This document shows, one piece after another, positions 26,578 through 37,271 of a DNA stretch of 64,000 bases. Within the stretch, counting starts at the first letter, position 1, and each line of letters starts with the position of its first letter. The translations under genes were made by a program, and so were the position numbers. A model generated the notes under the pieces. It did not search any database, was not told the DNA's origin, and saw nothing but the letters and a program-made list of their open reading frames with translations. The stretch comes from Janthinobacterium lividum (GTDB taxonomy: Bacteria > Pseudomonadota > Gammaproteobacteria > Burkholderiales > Burkholderiaceae_D), in assembly GCF_011601275.1 (NCBI RefSeq), contig NZ_JAAOLY010000002.1, positions 248,001 to 312,000 of the forward strand. The letters are read 5' to 3'.

Positions 26578-27963
26578 TTACAGCCAGCCCCGCACGACCA
26601 TGTCCTTGGCCACATAACGGGCCAGCAACAGGTTGTTGAACGGCGTAGGATGCACATCGTCGGCATACGAGTAGTGGCTGACGTCGCCCGCTTTCAGGTT
26701 CGTGCCATTGCAGACCAGCGAGCTGCCCAGAATATTGCCTGGCGCGCTCAAGTCGCACGCCGTCTCGCTGACGTTGGTCAAGCCATACGGGCCAGGGTTG
26801 GTACCCTGGTCATGGCTGACGGCAAACACGTCGACCAGCAAGACTTTCGCGTTGGCGCTCAGGCCGCCGCTCAGTTCGCCATTGAAGGCGCTGACCATGG
26901 CGTTGATGAGCGCCTTGGTATTGGCATCCTTGCTCAGGCCCGATGGCGTACCGGCCACGTCAGGCAGATTGTTGACGATGACATAGTTGGCGCCCTTGGC
27001 AATGATCTGGTCCTTGACCAGCGCCACCAGTTCGGTACCCGCCTGTTTCATGGCGGCAACCAGCGTCGGACCTTGGGCTGCAGCGTAGTCGGCCCCGGCC
27101 TTGGCGCCGGCAGCGTTGCCCGTCACCGTCGCATCGGCTTGCGCCTTGGCGGCCAAAGCAGGGGCCAGGGTTGGGGCATTGGTATTGCCTGCAATCACGG
27201 CAGCTTGCACGGCGGCGCCGACGATGGCCGCCGACGTGGCGCCCGGCGCGGCGCTGGCCGTCTTGATGGCGGCGCCGATGGCTGCCGCTGCCGTGGCAGG
27301 GTTGGTGGCGCCGGCAGCCAGCGCCATGGTCAAATTGGTGGCGAAAGCCTGGGCGCCAGCGGCCGCGCCAGCAGCCTGGCCAGCGGCAGTCGCACCCGCT
27401 TGCAATGCGCCCAGCTGATACAGCACGTCATTGCCGCCAGCCATCACGAAAACGGCTTCCGTGCCGCTGAACTTGCCGCCGGAAACAGCCAGATGGTTCG
27501 CAATCTGCGTCACCACGGGCACGGTCAGGGCGCCCAGCGCACTGCCCGTCGCCTTGTTGTTCGGGCCAACCGGATTGGTCACGCGCGAGCCGCCCATGGC
27601 GTAGCCGTAGCAGCCGGCATGCTTGACGCGCGGCACGGAAAGGCCTTGCGCCGCATTTCCCTCCAGGCCAGTCTCGGCGGCGCATGGCGCGGCCAGGCCA
27701 AATTGTGCGGCCAGGTGCTCGGTCCAGTTCTTGCCCGTCAGTTCAGGATTGATCTTGGTATTGTCGCCATTGATGGTGAACTTGCCGCCACCTTTCGCCT
27801 TCACCGTGCCCACGGCATACGAACCGACATCGGACAGGCTGTCGCCAAACGATACCTGCGCCGTGTATTTGACTTTCAAGGTTTGATCACCGCCACTGGC
27901 GCCGCCGCAACCTGCCAGGACAGCCGCAGCCAGCACGGCCAGCGCGAATTTTGTTTGATGCAT
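26578..27963 (-). CDS. SGNH/GDSL esterase lipoprotein with Ala-rich insert
   Basis: A 461-residue predicted lipoprotein: the signal peptide ends in the lipobox LAGC with Cys19. The hydrolase signatures are SFGDSLSDVGSY (nucleophile Ser42), GGND (176-179) and the C-terminal YADDVHPTPFNN with the Asp-His pair, as in thermolabile-hemolysin/lecithinase-like esterases. Residues about 185-315 are an exceptionally Ala/Gly/Thr-rich stretch inserted after the GGND block and before NYVIVNNLPDV. Cysteine pairs at 94 and 118 could form a disulfide. The substrate is probably a lipid or acyl ester at the envelope. Confidence 0.88.
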   Translation of the reverse strand: MHQTKFALAVLAAAVLAGCGGASGGDQTLKVKYTAQVSFGDSLSDVGSYAVGTVKAKGGGKFTINGDNTKINPELTGKNWTEHLAAQFGLAAPCAAETGLEGNAAQGLSVPRVKHAGCYGYAMGGSRVTNPVGPNNKATGSALGALTVPVVTQIANHLAVSGGKFSGTEAVFVMAGGNDVLYQLGALQAGATAAGQAAGAAAGAQAFATNLTMALAAGATNPATAAAAIGAAIKTASAAPGATSAAIVGAAVQAAVIAGNTNAPTLAPALAAKAQADATVTGNAAGAKAGADYAAAQGPTLVAAMKQAGTELVALVKDQIIAKGANYVIVNNLPDVAGTPSGLSKDANTKALINAMVSAFNGELSGGLSANAKVLLVDVFAVSHDQGTNPGPYGLTNVSETACDLSAPGNILGSSLVCNGTNLKAGDVSHYSYADDVHPTPFNNLLLARYVAKDMVVRGWL

Positions 27964-28180
27964 TTTGTCTCCTCGGTCTTTTTTCTGGTTTCTAAACGAA
28001 CGGGCGTGCTATTCGCTACCCAACTAATATGCCATCGTTCCTCAGGCTTGTATAGAAAATATGTTTTAAAAATCAACGAAATAACAACACCGCCGGCGCC
28101 CTGTCATGGCCGGCCGATCTGCTGAATTATGGAGGATTTACTATGTTTCGTGGCAAGCATCGCTATTGCGCTGCATCAAG

Positions 28181-28205
28181 AAAAAGCCCCTTGCGGGGCT
28201 TTTTT
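28181..28205 (-). terminator. terminator after the sua5-type gene
   Basis: AAAAAGCCCC-TTGC-GGGGCTTTTTT. On the minus strand it follows the stop codon of the purC-purE-purK-sua5 group immediately and ends in a T-run. The A-run/T-run symmetry would let it work in both directions. Confidence 0.85.
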
Positions 28206-29224
28206 CAGACGGACAGGAATTGCTGCAAGATACCACTTGAGCCGAACGCGGCACGCCGCAAACGGTCGTTGACGCCCAGCCACGCGGGGCCGGTCGGTGG
28301 GGCTTCGACGAGTATCAGCTCGGCGCCGACCTGGTCCATCATGCGCAGCGAGGCATACAGCGCATGTGCGTAATTTTCCGGGTTGGCTGCCAGGCGCACG
28401 CTGGCGCTGGCCGGCGGCAGATCCGAGTAGTGGATCAGGGCCACGCGGCGCCCGTCATTGAGCAAACGGTTCAGGGTGGCGCTCACGTCGTCGCTATGTT
28501 GCATCGCAACAGGCGTATGTGGCGCGTAATGCGATTCCAGGGTGCCCGAGGCACGCGGCGCGGCTGCATCGGCAACAGCCGGTGCGCGGCCAATGACGGC
28601 GGCGATCTGCTCGCTGCTGATATGGCCGGGACGCAACAACACGGGACCGTGTGTGCCCAGGCGCGACAGGTCGACGATGGTCGACTCGATGCCCACGTCG
28701 CTCTGTCCGCCATCGAGCACCAGGCCCAGCAAGCCACGGTCGAGTTCGGCCGCGAATTCATCGCGCACGTGCTGCGCCGTGGTGGGGCTGACGTTGCCGA
28801 ATTTGTTCGCCGACGGCGCCGCCAGGCCGCCCTTGCCGCCTTTGAACGTGCGTAGCAAAGCGATAGCCACAGGGTGCGACGGGCAGCGCAGGCCCACCGT
28901 ATCCTGGCCGCCGGAAACGGCGTCGGGGATATGTGCGGCGCGCTTGACGATCAGGGTCAGCGGACCGGGCCAGAAGGCGGCTACCAGTTGTTCGGCCTCG
29001 ACAGGAATATCGTCGGACCAGTGCGCCAAGTCGGCGCCGGGCGCCACGTGCACGATCACGGGGTGGTCCGAGGGACGGCCCTTGGCTTCGTAGATGCGCG
29101 CCACGGCGGCCGGGTTTTCCGCATCGGCGCCCAGGCCGTACACGGTTTCCGTCGGGAAAGCGACGAGGCCGCCCGCTTCCAGCACGGCGGCGGCCGCCGC
29201 CAGGTCGTGTGCGGGCACGCTCAC
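28205..29224 (-). CDS. L-threonylcarbamoyladenylate synthase (Sua5/YwlC)
   Basis: A 339-residue enzyme making threonylcarbamoyl-AMP for the t6A37 modification of tRNA. It has the YrdC core ([72 protein letters not shown]) plus the C-terminal Sua5 domain (SHYAPHTPV onward). The start is a GTG at 29224 overlapping the purK stop as GTGA, giving translational coupling; the frame is open further upstream inside purK. It completes the purine cluster transcript. TcdA, which acts on the same nucleotide of tRNA, lies about 7 kb away. Confidence 0.93.
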   Translation of the reverse strand: MSVPAHDLAAAAAVLEAGGLVAFPTETVYGLGADAENPAAVARIYEAKGRPSDHPVIVHVAPGADLAHWSDDIPVEAEQLVAAFWPGPLTLIVKRAAHIPDAVSGGQDTVGLRCPSHPVAIALLRTFKGGKGGLAAPSANKFGNVSPTTAQHVRDEFAAELDRGLLGLVLDGGQSDVGIESTIVDLSRLGTHGPVLLRPGHISSEQIAAVIGRAPAVADAAAPRASGTLESHYAPHTPVAMQHSDDVSATLNRLLNDGRRVALIHYSDLPPASASVRLAANPENYAHALYASLRMMDQVGAELILVEAPPTGPAWLGVNDRLRRAAFGSSGILQQFLSV

Positions 29225-30417
29225 GGCGCGATTCCCAGGATCAGGCAAGCGTCGCGCAGGCGCTGCTGCGCCTGCGGCAACGTGGCGGCGATGAAGGTCA
29301 AATGACCCATCTTGCGGCCACGGCGCGGATCGTCCTTGCCGTACAGATGCAGACAGGCGCCAGGCAGCGCCAGCACCTGGTCCCATGCCGGTTCAGTGAC
29401 CGCATCGCTGTCGTCGGCAAACCAGGCGTCGCCGAGGATATTGAGCATCACGGCCGGCGAATGCTGGCGCACGTCGCCCAGCGGCAAGCGCGCCATGGCC
29501 CGTACCTGCTGTGCGAACTGGCTGGTGACGCAGGCATCCATCGTGTAGTGGCCGCTGTTGTGCGGGCGCGGCGCCATTTCATTGACCACCAGGCTGCCAT
29601 CTTCCAGCACGAAAAATTCGATGCACAGCACGCCGACATAGCCGAGTTCGGACACCATGGCTTGCGCCGCCCGCTGCGCCTTGGCGGCGCAGTCGTCGGA
29701 CACGTTCGGGCCCGGCACGGTGGTGGTAAACAAGACGCCGTCGCGGTGCACGTTCTCGGCGATCGGATACACGACCGATTCGCCGTCCACGCCGCGCGCC
29801 GTCAGCACCGACACTTCATACGCCAGCGGCAGCATCTTTTCCAGCAGACAAGTTACTTCGCCCATTTCCGCAAACGCGGCACGCACATCGTCGCGCGTGC
29901 GCACGCGGAACTGGCCCTTGCCGTCATAGCCCATGCGCACGGTTTTCAAGATACCCGGCAGCAAGTCGTCGCCGATGGCGTCGATGTCTAGCTGCGTGGC
30001 GATCACCATGTGCGGCGCCGGCAGCACGCCCGACTTGGCCGCACAGTCGACAAAGAAACGCTTTTCCGCGATGCGGTCCTGCGCCACCGATACGCCATGG
30101 GCGTTCGGCGCCACGAACACGCGCTCGGCCAGGCGCGACAGGCTGTCGGCCGGCACATTCTCGAATTCCGTGGTGACGGCCAGGCATTGCGCCGCCAGGG
30201 TGTCGAGTCCGGCTGCATCGCTGTAGCCGGCATTGACGAGGCGCTGCGCCACCTGTCCCGCAGGGCAGGCATCGGACGGTTCCAGTACGGCCACCTGATA
30301 GCCCATGCTCTGGGCCGCCTGGGCAAACATGCGGCCGAGCTGGCCGCCGCCCATCACGCCCAGCCACGCCGGTGGATTGGCGGCAGGCAGCAATGGGGAA
30401 GTCGATTTACTATTCAT
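29221..30417 (-). CDS. purK: N5-carboxyaminoimidazole ribonucleotide synthase
   Basis: A 398-residue ATP-grasp enzyme converting AIR, bicarbonate and ATP to N5-CAIR in de novo purine synthesis. Landmarks are the N-terminal [17 protein letters not shown] nucleotide loop, [29 protein letters not shown], and the metal-binding [16 protein letters not shown]. It lies between purE (15 bp upstream) and the sua5-type gene (4-bp overlap), so the minus-strand operon reads purC-purE-purK-sua5. Confidence 0.96.
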   Translation of the reverse strand: MNSKSTSPLLPAANPPAWLGVMGGGQLGRMFAQAAQSMGYQVAVLEPSDACPAGQVAQRLVNAGYSDAAGLDTLAAQCLAVTTEFENVPADSLSRLAERVFVAPNAHGVSVAQDRIAEKRFFVDCAAKSGVLPAPHMVIATQLDIDAIGDDLLPGILKTVRMGYDGKGQFRVRTRDDVRAAFAEMGEVTCLLEKMLPLAYEVSVLTARGVDGESVVYPIAENVHRDGVLFTTTVPGPNVSDDCAAKAQRAAQAMVSELGYVGVLCIEFFVLEDGSLVVNEMAPRPHNSGHYTMDACVTSQFAQQVRAMARLPLGDVRQHSPAVMLNILGDAWFADDSDAVTEPAWDQVLALPGACLHLYGKDDPRRGRKMGHLTFIAATLPQAQQRLRDACLILGIAP

Positions 30418-30432
30418 TATTTTTCAAACACA

Positions 30433-30930
30433 TTATTCAGGCAAGACCATGGCCTTGGCGGCGGCAGTTTGCGTGGCGCGGAACGCTTCCAGGCGCTCGG
30501 CCAGGGCGTCGTCATTGGCGGCCAGCATCGCCACCGCTGTCAGCGCAGCATTCGCCGCGCCCGCTTCGCCGATGGCGAACGTGGCTACCGGCACGCCCTT
30601 GGGCATTTGCAGGATGGACAGCATGGAATCTTCGCCGCGCAAGTATTTCGACGGCACGGGCACGCCCAGCACGGGCACGATGGTCATCGCCGCCACCATG
30701 CCAGGCAGGTGGGCCGCGCCGCCGGCGCCGGCGATGATGGCGCGCAAGCCGCGCGCGCGCGCGCTTTTCGCGTACGCATACATCTCGTCGGGCATGCGGT
30801 GCGCGGAAATGACTTGCGCCTCGTACGGCACGCCAAACTGTTTCAGCATGGCGACCGCGTTCTGCATCACGTCCCAGTCCGAGGACGAACCCATGATGAC
30901 GCCGACCAGCGGCTTGTTTTGCTCAGTCAT
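30433..30930 (-). CDS. purE: N5-carboxyaminoimidazole ribonucleotide mutase
   Basis: A 165-residue class I PurE which rearranges N5-CAIR to CAIR. The signature [13 protein letters not shown] is at the N-terminus, followed by [20 protein letters not shown] with the catalytic His, and [13 protein letters not shown]. It starts one base after the purC stop and works with the PurK encoded immediately downstream. Confidence 0.97.
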   Translation of the reverse strand: MTEQNKPLVGVIMGSSSDWDVMQNAVAMLKQFGVPYEAQVISAHRMPDEMYAYAKSARARGLRAIIAGAGGAAHLPGMVAAMTIVPVLGVPVPSKYLRGEDSMLSILQMPKGVPVATFAIGEAGAANAALTAVAMLAANDDALAERLEAFRATQTAAAKAMVLPE

Positions 30931-30931
30931 C

Positions 30932-31825
30932 TCAGGCCTTCAGCTTCTCGCCCGTCAGGCGTTCGATGGCTTCAAAGTACTTGGCCTGGGTTTTTTCAAT
31001 GACGTCGGCCGGCAGCGCTGGCGCCGGCGCGGTCTTGCCCCAGGTCAGCGTTTCCAGGTAGTCGCGCACGAATTGCTTGTCGAACGACGGTGGCGAAATG
31101 CCAGGCTGGTACGAATCGGCGGGCCAGAAGCGCGACGAGTCGGCCGTCAGCACTTCATCCATCAGGTGCATGACGCCATTGTCGTCCAGGCCGAATTCGA
31201 ACTTGGTGTCGGCAATGATGATGCCGCGCGTGGCCGCATATTCGGCGGCTGTCTTGTAGAGTTGAATGGCGACGTCGCGCATCTTGGCGGCCAGCTCAAA
31301 GCCGATGCGCTCTTCCATTTCGGCAAAACTGATGTTTTCGTCGTGCTCGCCCAATTCGGCCTTGGCCGCCGGGGTGAAGATCGGTTCCGGCAGTTTTTCC
31401 GCCTGTTGCAGGCCGGCCGGCAGCGCGATGCCGCAGATGCTGCCCGTGTCCTGGTAATCTTTCCAGCCCGAACCGATGATGTAGCCGCGCACGACTGCCT
31501 CGACCATGATCGGTTTCAAGCGCTTGGCCACGACGGCGCGGCCTTGCACCTGCTCCACTTCCTCCGGCGCCACCACGGATTCCGGCGCCACGCCGGTCAG
31601 GTGGTTCGGCACGATATGGCCCAGTTTCTCGAACCAGAAATCGCTCATCTGGTTGAGGACCTTGCCCTTGCCGGGGATAGGCTCGTTCATGACGACATCG
31701 AAGGCCGACAGGCGATCCGTGGTAACGATCAAAATCTTGTCGTCGCCAACGGCGTAATTGTCGCGGACCTTGCCGTGGCCCAGCAATGGCAGGGAGTGGA
31801 TGGAAGTCTGATAGAGGCTGTTCAT
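30932..31825 (-). CDS. purC: phosphoribosylaminoimidazole-succinocarboxamide synthase
   Basis: SAICAR synthetase, 297 residues, of the longer type seen in betaproteobacteria. Recognisable segments are [56 protein letters not shown] and [13 protein letters not shown] with [15 protein letters not shown]. It adds aspartate to CAIR with ATP. It is the first gene of the purC-purE-purK-sua5 group; a terminator hairpin separates it from fba upstream. Confidence 0.96.
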   Translation of the reverse strand: MNSLYQTSIHSLPLLGHGKVRDNYAVGDDKILIVTTDRLSAFDVVMNEPIPGKGKVLNQMSDFWFEKLGHIVPNHLTGVAPESVVAPEEVEQVQGRAVVAKRLKPIMVEAVVRGYIIGSGWKDYQDTGSICGIALPAGLQQAEKLPEPIFTPAAKAELGEHDENISFAEMEERIGFELAAKMRDVAIQLYKTAAEYAATRGIIIADTKFEFGLDDNGVMHLMDEVLTADSSRFWPADSYQPGISPPSFDKQFVRDYLETLTWGKTAPAPALPADVIEKTQAKYFEAIERLTGEKLKA

Positions 31826-31852
31826 AGCGGGGGAATAGTTGGATGAAACGAA

Positions 31853-31879
31853 ACCGGCAGGCAGGGGGCGCCTGCCGGT
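31853..31879 (-). terminator. terminator between fba and purC
   Basis: A perfect 10-bp stem ACCGGCAGGC/GCCTGCCGGT with a 7-base loop. On the minus strand it is followed by TTTCGTTTC. It would end fba transcription before purC. Confidence 0.7.
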
Positions 31880-31929
31880 CGAGAAAATCGGGCACGGAGG
31901 ATAGCGTCCGGCCCGTTCCAGACAGAATT

Positions 31930-32994
31930 TTACTTCACAATTTGCGACAGCTCGCCGGCTTTGTAGCGCTCGGCCATTTTTTCCAGTGGCATGGCCTTGA
32001 TTTTCGACGCCTGGCCTTCGCAGCCGAATGCCTGCATGCGGGCGCGCACGATTTGCTCTGCCGCAAGGCGGGCTGGCTTCAGGTAGTCGCGCGGGTCGAA
32101 TTTCGACGGGTTTTCAAACAGGTATTTGCGGATCGCGGCCGTCATCGCCAGGCGGATATCGGTGTCGATGTTGATCTTGCGCACGCCGTGACGGATGCCT
32201 TCCTGGATTTCCTCGACTGGCACGCCGTAGGTTTCCTTCATGTCGCCGCCGAATTCGCGGATGATGGCCAGCAATTCCTGCGGCACCGACGAGGAACCGT
32301 GCATCACCAGGTGGGTGTTCGGGATGCGCGCATGGATTTCCTTGATGCGGTCGATCGCCAGGATGTCGCCCGTCGGCTTGCGCGTGAACTTGTAGGCGCC
32401 GTGCGAGGTGCCGATGGCGATCGCCAGGGCGTCGCACTGGGTGCGCTGCACGAAGTCGGCCGCTTGCGCCACGTCCGTCAGCAGTTGCTCGCGGGTCATG
32501 GTGCCGTCGGCGCCGTGGCCGTCTTCCTTGTCGCCCTTCATGGTTTCCAGCGAACCGAGCACGCCCAGTTCCGCTTCCACCGTCACGCCGATGGCGTGCG
32601 AGAATTTCACCACTTCACGCGATACTTCCACGTTGTATTCGTAGGAGGCGACCGACTTGCCGTCCGCTTCCAGCGAACCGTCCATCATCACGGAAGTAAA
32701 ACCCGAGCGGATGGCGGCCATGCAGACGGCCGGCGACTGGCCGTGATCCTGGTGCATGACGACAGGGATGTGCGGATACGCTTCGACGGCGGCGTCGATC
32801 AGGTGGCGCAGGAACGCTTCACCGGCGTACTTGCGCGCGCCAGCGGACGCTTGCATGATCACCGGCGAGTTCAGCGCATCGGCGGCAGCCATGATGGCTT
32901 GCACTTGCTCCAGGTTGTTGACGTTGAAAGCAGGAATGCCATAACCGTTTTCGGCGGCATGGTCCAGCAGTTGACGCATGGATACGAGAGACAT
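31930..32994 (-). CDS. fba: class II fructose-bisphosphate aldolase
   Basis: A 354-residue zinc aldolase that interconverts fructose-1,6-bisphosphate with dihydroxyacetone phosphate and glyceraldehyde 3-phosphate. The sequence has [17 protein letters not shown], the zinc-binding [28 protein letters not shown] and [10 protein letters not shown], matching the Calvin-cycle-type subfamily of class IIA/B enzymes. It sits with pyk and pgk on the minus strand, a glycolytic cluster, though each gene has its own spacer. Confidence 0.96.
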   Translation of the reverse strand: MSLVSMRQLLDHAAENGYGIPAFNVNNLEQVQAIMAAADALNSPVIMQASAGARKYAGEAFLRHLIDAAVEAYPHIPVVMHQDHGQSPAVCMAAIRSGFTSVMMDGSLEADGKSVASYEYNVEVSREVVKFSHAIGVTVEAELGVLGSLETMKGDKEDGHGADGTMTREQLLTDVAQAADFVQRTQCDALAIAIGTSHGAYKFTRKPTGDILAIDRIKEIHARIPNTHLVMHGSSSVPQELLAIIREFGGDMKETYGVPVEEIQEGIRHGVRKINIDTDIRLAMTAAIRKYLFENPSKFDPRDYLKPARLAAEQIVRARMQAFGCEGQASKIKAMPLEKMAERYKAGELSQIVK

Positions 32995-33072
32995 GGTAAT
33001 ACTCCAGATAACAATAGAAACCGTTGCGGCGCTTCGCGATCAATGACCGCGGCGGCGCCTGAATTCATTCAA

Positions 33073-34533
33073 TCAAAGCAATACTGACTCGAGATCACCG
33101 ACTTTGACGATTTTCAATGCGTTTGTGCCGCCTGCCTGGCCCATCGGCTCGCCCCAGGTGACGACGATCATGTCGCCCTTGCGGACGATGCCTTGCGCCA
33201 CCAGCAAGTCTTCCGCCTGCCTCAACACTTGCGCGCTGGGGGCGTTCTGCATCAGATGATACGCCCGAACATTGCGGTACAGCGCGGCTTTGCGCAAAGT
33301 CGTCACGCTGGGAGTCAACGCATAGATCGGCGTGTCGATGCTGTGGCGGCTCATCCACAAGGCGGTGGAACCGGATTCCGTCAGCGCCACGATGGCTTTC
33401 ACGCGCAAATGGTGGGCCGTAAACAGCGCGCCATACGCGATCGACTGGTCGATGCGGGTAAAGGTGACGTTAAGGAAATCGGCGTCGAGCTTGTTATATT
33501 CGGACTGTTCCGCTTCCACGCAGATGGCGGCCATCATTTCCACCGTCTCGATCGGGTACTTGCCCGAGGCCGTCTCGGCCGACGTCATGACGGCGTCCGT
33601 GCCATCGAGCACGGCATTGGCCACGTCCGACACTTCGGCGCGGGTCGGCACGGCGTTGACGATCATCGATTCCATCATCTGCGTGGCAGTGATGGCCAGC
33701 TTGTTCGATGCGCGCGCCATCTTGATCATGCGCTTTTGCAAGGCCGGCACGGCCGCGTTACCCACCTCGACGGCCAAGTCGCCACGGGCCACCATGATGC
33801 CGTCGGAAGCGTCGAGAATCTCTTGCAAGGCAGGGATCGCTTCGGCACGCTCGATCTTGGCGATCATCATCGGCTTGTGGTGGTACGGTTCGCCCGCGAT
33901 ATTGGCCAGCTGGCGCGCCATTTCCATGTCGGTCGCGCATTTCGGGAAGGAAATGGCCAGATAGTCGGCCTGGAAACTCATGGCCGTCTTGATGTCTTCC
34001 ATATCCTTGGCCGTCAGCGCGGGCGCGGACAGTCCGCCACCCTGGCGGTTGATGCCCTTGTTGTTCGACAGCTCGCCGCCAATCTTGACGGTGGTGTGGA
34101 TTTCGCTGCCGTGGATACGCTCGACGATCAGCACGATCAGGCCGTCATTGAGCAGCAGCACGTCGCCCTTGTGCAAGTCGCGCGGCAAGGCTTTGTAGTC
34201 GAGGCCGACTCTTTCCTGGTTGCCCAGTTCGCCGTTTTCGCCCCACTTGGCGTCGAGGATGAAACGCTCGCCCGCTTCGAGCTGGATGCGCGTGTTTTCA
34301 AACTTGCCGACGCGAATCTTCGGCCCTTGCATATCGGCCATGATGGCCACTTCGCGGCCGCACTCGGCCGCCGCCAGGCGCACCAGCGCCGCACGGTCGA
34401 TATGGTCTTGCGCCTTGCCGTGGGAAAAATTCAAGCGCACTACGTCGACGCCCGCACGTATCATTTTGACCAGGATATCGAAGTCAGTGGAAGCGGGGCC
34501 AATTGTTGCTACGATTTTTGTACCGCGTGGCAT
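33073..34533 (-). CDS. pyk: pyruvate kinase
   Basis: A 486-residue pyruvate kinase transferring phosphate from PEP to ADP. Motifs: TKIVATIGPAS at the N-terminus, VVRLNFSHG, MADMQGPKIRVG, the catalytic MIAKIERAEA with the Lys-Glu pair, and GIMVARGDLAVEVG. The alpha-helix signature SAETASGKYPIETV and the C-terminal allosteric domain ending in GTNALKIVKV are complete. It lies between pgk and fba on the same strand. Confidence 0.97.
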   Translation of the reverse strand: MPRGTKIVATIGPASTDFDILVKMIRAGVDVVRLNFSHGKAQDHIDRAALVRLAAAECGREVAIMADMQGPKIRVGKFENTRIQLEAGERFILDAKWGENGELGNQERVGLDYKALPRDLHKGDVLLLNDGLIVLIVERIHGSEIHTTVKIGGELSNNKGINRQGGGLSAPALTAKDMEDIKTAMSFQADYLAISFPKCATDMEMARQLANIAGEPYHHKPMMIAKIERAEAIPALQEILDASDGIMVARGDLAVEVGNAAVPALQKRMIKMARASNKLAITATQMMESMIVNAVPTRAEVSDVANAVLDGTDAVMTSAETASGKYPIETVEMMAAICVEAEQSEYNKLDADFLNVTFTRIDQSIAYGALFTAHHLRVKAIVALTESGSTALWMSRHSIDTPIYALTPSVTTLRKAALYRNVRAYHLMQNAPSAQVLRQAEDLLVAQGIVRKGDMIVVTWGEPMGQAGGTNALKIVKVGDLESVLL

Positions 34534-34596
34534 AGGATTCCTTGTGCGCGAGCGAAGGTGAGCAAGACCTGGCGGCTGAGCCGCCCGGCAAGGTAA

Positions 34597-34620
34597 AAGC
34601 GCAGCGGTCAGGCTGCGCTT
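34597..34620 (-). terminator. terminator between pgk and pyk
   Basis: A 9-bp stem AAGCGCAGC/GCTGCGCTT with a 6-base loop, followed on the minus strand by TTTACC. It lies in the 113-bp spacer downstream of pgk. Confidence 0.65.
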
Positions 34621-34646
34621 GGTACTGAACTGCTAACGGCAGCGCC

Positions 34647-35858
34647 TCAAGCGGCGCGTTGCATCAGAATCTCAACTGCTGGGAGCGTCTTGCCTTCCAG
34701 GAATTCCAGGAAAGCGCCGCCACCGGTGGAGATATAGCTGATTTTATCGGTAATGTCGTATTTGGCAATCGCCGCCAGGGTGTCGCCACCGCCGGCAATC
34801 GAGAATGCTTTCGAATCGGCAATGGCCAGGGCCAGGGTCCTGGTGCCGTTGCCGAACTGGTCGAATTCGAACACGCCCACGGGGCCGTTCCACACGATGG
34901 TGCCGGCGGCAGCGATCTGCTGCGCCAGCAGGGCAGCCGTTTTCGGGCCGATATCGAGGATCATGTCGTCGTCAGCCACGTCGGCCACATCCTTGACGGT
35001 GGCAACGGCCGTAGGCGAGAACTCCTTGGCGCACACGACATCGACGGGAATCGGCACTTGCGCGCCGCGCTTGGCCATGATCTCGATGATGGCTTTCGCC
35101 TCTTCAACGAGTTCCGCTTCCACCAGCGACTTGCCGACATTCAAGCCGACGGCTTTCATGAAGGTGTTGGCGATGCCGCCGCCGACGATCAGGTTATCGA
35201 CCTTGTCGGAAAGGGCTTTCAAAATGGTCAGCTTGCTCGACACTTTCGAACCGGCAACGATAGCCAGCAATGGGCGGGCTGGGGCATGCAGCGCTTTCCC
35301 CAGCGCATCGAGTTCGGCGGCCAGCAGCGGGCCGGCGCAGGCGACGGGGGCGAACTTGGCGATGCCGTGCGTGGACGCTTCGGCGCGGTGGGCCGTGCCG
35401 AACGCGTCATTGACGTAGATATCGCACAATTTGGCCATTTTTTGCGCCAGCTCATCGCTATTTTTCTTTTCGCCCTTGTTGACGCGCACGTTTTCCAGCA
35501 AGACCACTTGGCCGGCGGCCAGGTTTTCCAGGCCGGCGCCATCGATCCAGTTTTGTTTCAGTGCAACTTCCTGGCCCAGCAGCTCGGACAGACGTGTCGC
35601 CACGGGCGCCAGGCTGTCGGCCGACTTGAACTCGCCTTCCGTCGGACGGCCCAGGTGCGACGTCACCATCACGGCAGCGCCAGCGTCGAGGGCGACGCGG
35701 ATGGCCGGCACCGAGGCGCGGATGCGCGTATCTTCGGTGATCTTGCCACTGTCATCTTGCGGGACGTTCAGGTCGGCGCGGATAAACACGCGCTTGCCTT
35801 GCAGTGCATTTTGGGCGATCAAATCTTGCAGACGGATGAAGTTGAGAACAGCTGACAT
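34647..35858 (-). CDS. pgk: phosphoglycerate kinase
   Basis: A 403-residue phosphoglycerate kinase. It starts with the usual [13 protein letters not shown], continues with [31 protein letters not shown], and has the hinge and nucleotide-binding segments [40 protein letters not shown] and [11 protein letters not shown] chose the ATG at 35858 because it puts the protein at its normal N-terminus; the frame is open far upstream through azlD. pgk leads the pgk-pyk-fba group. Confidence 0.96.
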   Translation of the reverse strand: MSAVLNFIRLQDLIAQNALQGKRVFIRADLNVPQDDSGKITEDTRIRASVPAIRVALDAGAAVMVTSHLGRPTEGEFKSADSLAPVATRLSELLGQEVALKQNWIDGAGLENLAAGQVVLLENVRVNKGEKKNSDELAQKMAKLCDIYVNDAFGTAHRAEASTHGIAKFAPVACAGPLLAAELDALGKALHAPARPLLAIVAGSKVSSKLTILKALSDKVDNLIVGGGIANTFMKAVGLNVGKSLVEAELVEEAKAIIEIMAKRGAQVPIPVDVVCAKEFSPTAVATVKDVADVADDDMILDIGPKTAALLAQQIAAAGTIVWNGPVGVFEFDQFGNGTRTLALAIADSKAFSIAGGGDTLAAIAKYDITDKISYISTGGGAFLEFLEGKTLPAVEILMQRAA

Positions 35859-35935
35859 GGCGATCCAGATGACGAGTGGAAGGAAGTGCGCTATTTTACC
35901 GCAATGCCCAGACCAAATCCCCGATTTGTCCTGCT

Positions 35936-36286
35936 TTACTGAAAAACATGCAACAGTCGCAAGCCCGTGAAAACCAGCATGCCGAAGACGATAGTTTGCA
36001 GCATATTGCGGCGAATCACGAAAAAGAGCGTGGCGGCAATACCGGACAAGAGTTTCAAATTGGATAAGTCGAAGTGCACTTGCTGTCCCTCCATCAGCAT
36101 GTCGGGCGCGATGATGGCCGCCAGCGCGCAGGCCGGCGCATAGCGCAGCATCTCGCCCACGCGGCGCGGAATGGTGATGTGGTGGCCGATCAGCCAGAAG
36201 GTGCTGCGCGTGGCGGCGGTTGCCACCACCAGCACGGCAATGGCGATCCACACGTCTGCCCTGCCCCAGTCGATGCCGTCAAACAT
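35936..36286 (-). CDS. azlD: AzlD family branched-chain amino acid exporter subunit
   Basis: A 116-residue inner-membrane protein with about four hydrophobic segments ([65 protein letters not shown]). AzlD is the small partner of AzlC in an exporter of branched-chain amino acids or related compounds. It overlaps the azlC gene by 8 bp, so the subunits are translationally coupled. Confidence 0.88.
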   Translation of the reverse strand: MFDGIDWGRADVWIAIAVLVVATAATRSTFWLIGHHITIPRRVGEMLRYAPACALAAIIAPDMLMEGQQVHFDLSNLKLLSGIAATLFFVIRRNMLQTIVFGMLVFTGLRLLHVFQ

Positions 36287-37013
36287 GGCGTTTTGTCCAT
36301 TTTTCTGTCAATTCTTCCACGGCCATGGCGCTGACCATGCCCACCACGACGGCCACCAGCAAGCCCAGCTTATACGGCAGGCTGAAGGCCAGCACGGCCA
36401 CCGCGCCCGCCACCAGCACGCCGCACAGGGCGGCGCGGCTGAGGATCAGCGGCACCGTCACGCACAGGATCGCCAGGGTCCCGGCAAAGCCCAGCCCCCA
36501 CTCGGCCGGCACGACTGCGCCCAGCACGATGCCGATAAAGGAACCGATTTGCCAGGCCAGCCAGTTGGGGTAGATCAAGCCTTTCAGGAAAGGCAGCTTG
36601 GCCGGGTCCGGCGTTTCATGGGGGTAGCGCTGCAGAAACAGGCCCACCGTGATGTCGCCGGCAACATAGCCGAGCGCAAAGCGCTGGCGCCATGGCAGAT
36701 GGGCGAAATGGGGAGCCAGCAGCACGGAAAAGATAACAAACCGCAAATTGACGACGAGGGCCGTGGCAAAGATCACCCACACGGGCGCCTGCGCGGCCAG
36801 CAGGGGCAAGGACGCGAGCTGGGCCGAGCCGGCAAAGACAAACAGGGTCATGGCCCCCGCCTGCGCGACCGTCAGGCCGCTTTTCACCATGGCCACGCCC
36901 ACCACCATGCCCCAGGCGGCGATGCCCAGCAAGGTGGGTGCACCCAGGTTCAGGCCGGCGCGCCAGGCATCTTTCAGCAGGGCGTCGTCCTTGGCGGCCA
37001 GGACAGCGTTCAC
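36279..37013 (-). CDS. azlC: AzlC family branched-chain amino acid exporter
   Basis: A 244-residue inner-membrane protein with seven or so hydrophobic helices. The AzlC pattern is clear: LGAPTLLGIAAWGMVVGVAMVKSGLT, FAGSAQLASLPLLA, LVVNLRFVIFSVLLAPHF, GDITVGLFL and the glycine-rich GSFIGIVLGAVVPAEWGLGFAG. With AzlD it exports branched-chain amino acids (for example azaleucine resistance in Bacillus). Substrate here is inferred from family. Confidence 0.92.
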   Translation of the reverse strand: MNAVLAAKDDALLKDAWRAGLNLGAPTLLGIAAWGMVVGVAMVKSGLTVAQAGAMTLFVFAGSAQLASLPLLAAQAPVWVIFATALVVNLRFVIFSVLLAPHFAHLPWRQRFALGYVAGDITVGLFLQRYPHETPDPAKLPFLKGLIYPNWLAWQIGSFIGIVLGAVVPAEWGLGFAGTLAILCVTVPLILSRAALCGVLVAGAVAVLAFSLPYKLGLLVAVVVGMVSAMAVEELTEKWTKRHV

Positions 37014-37271
37014 GCGGCGCTCCGGCTCAGGGAGTGTGGTAACTGCACAACAATGGTGCGCGGAGAAAAGCTCCGCAACGGTGATACCGGCAAGGCAAAT
37101 CCAGTCAGTGTGGCGCTGCAGCTGCCATATTTCCGCAAAAATCCGCGCCGCAGCCGAAGATGATCAAGGCGACATTTTAGCCATGATTTTTGCTGTCTGC
37201 CTGAATCCGTTAAAATCGTGCTTTTGGCAGCAGCCGACTTCCTTCCATACAGCCTCACGGAGCATGACAAG

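Noticed and set aside
27021-27411. Tandem DNA repeat inside the SGNH lipoprotein gene
   Set aside because: The segment is compositionally simple but I find no unit repeated exactly or at a fixed period.
28143-28373. 76-codon gene candidate
   Set aside because: It crosses a strong terminator and runs antisense into a conserved gene; retained only as a low-interest observation.
30932-31930. Purine riboswitch upstream of purC
   Set aside because: The 105-bp spacer contains only the terminator stem; no aptamer-like three-way junction is visible.
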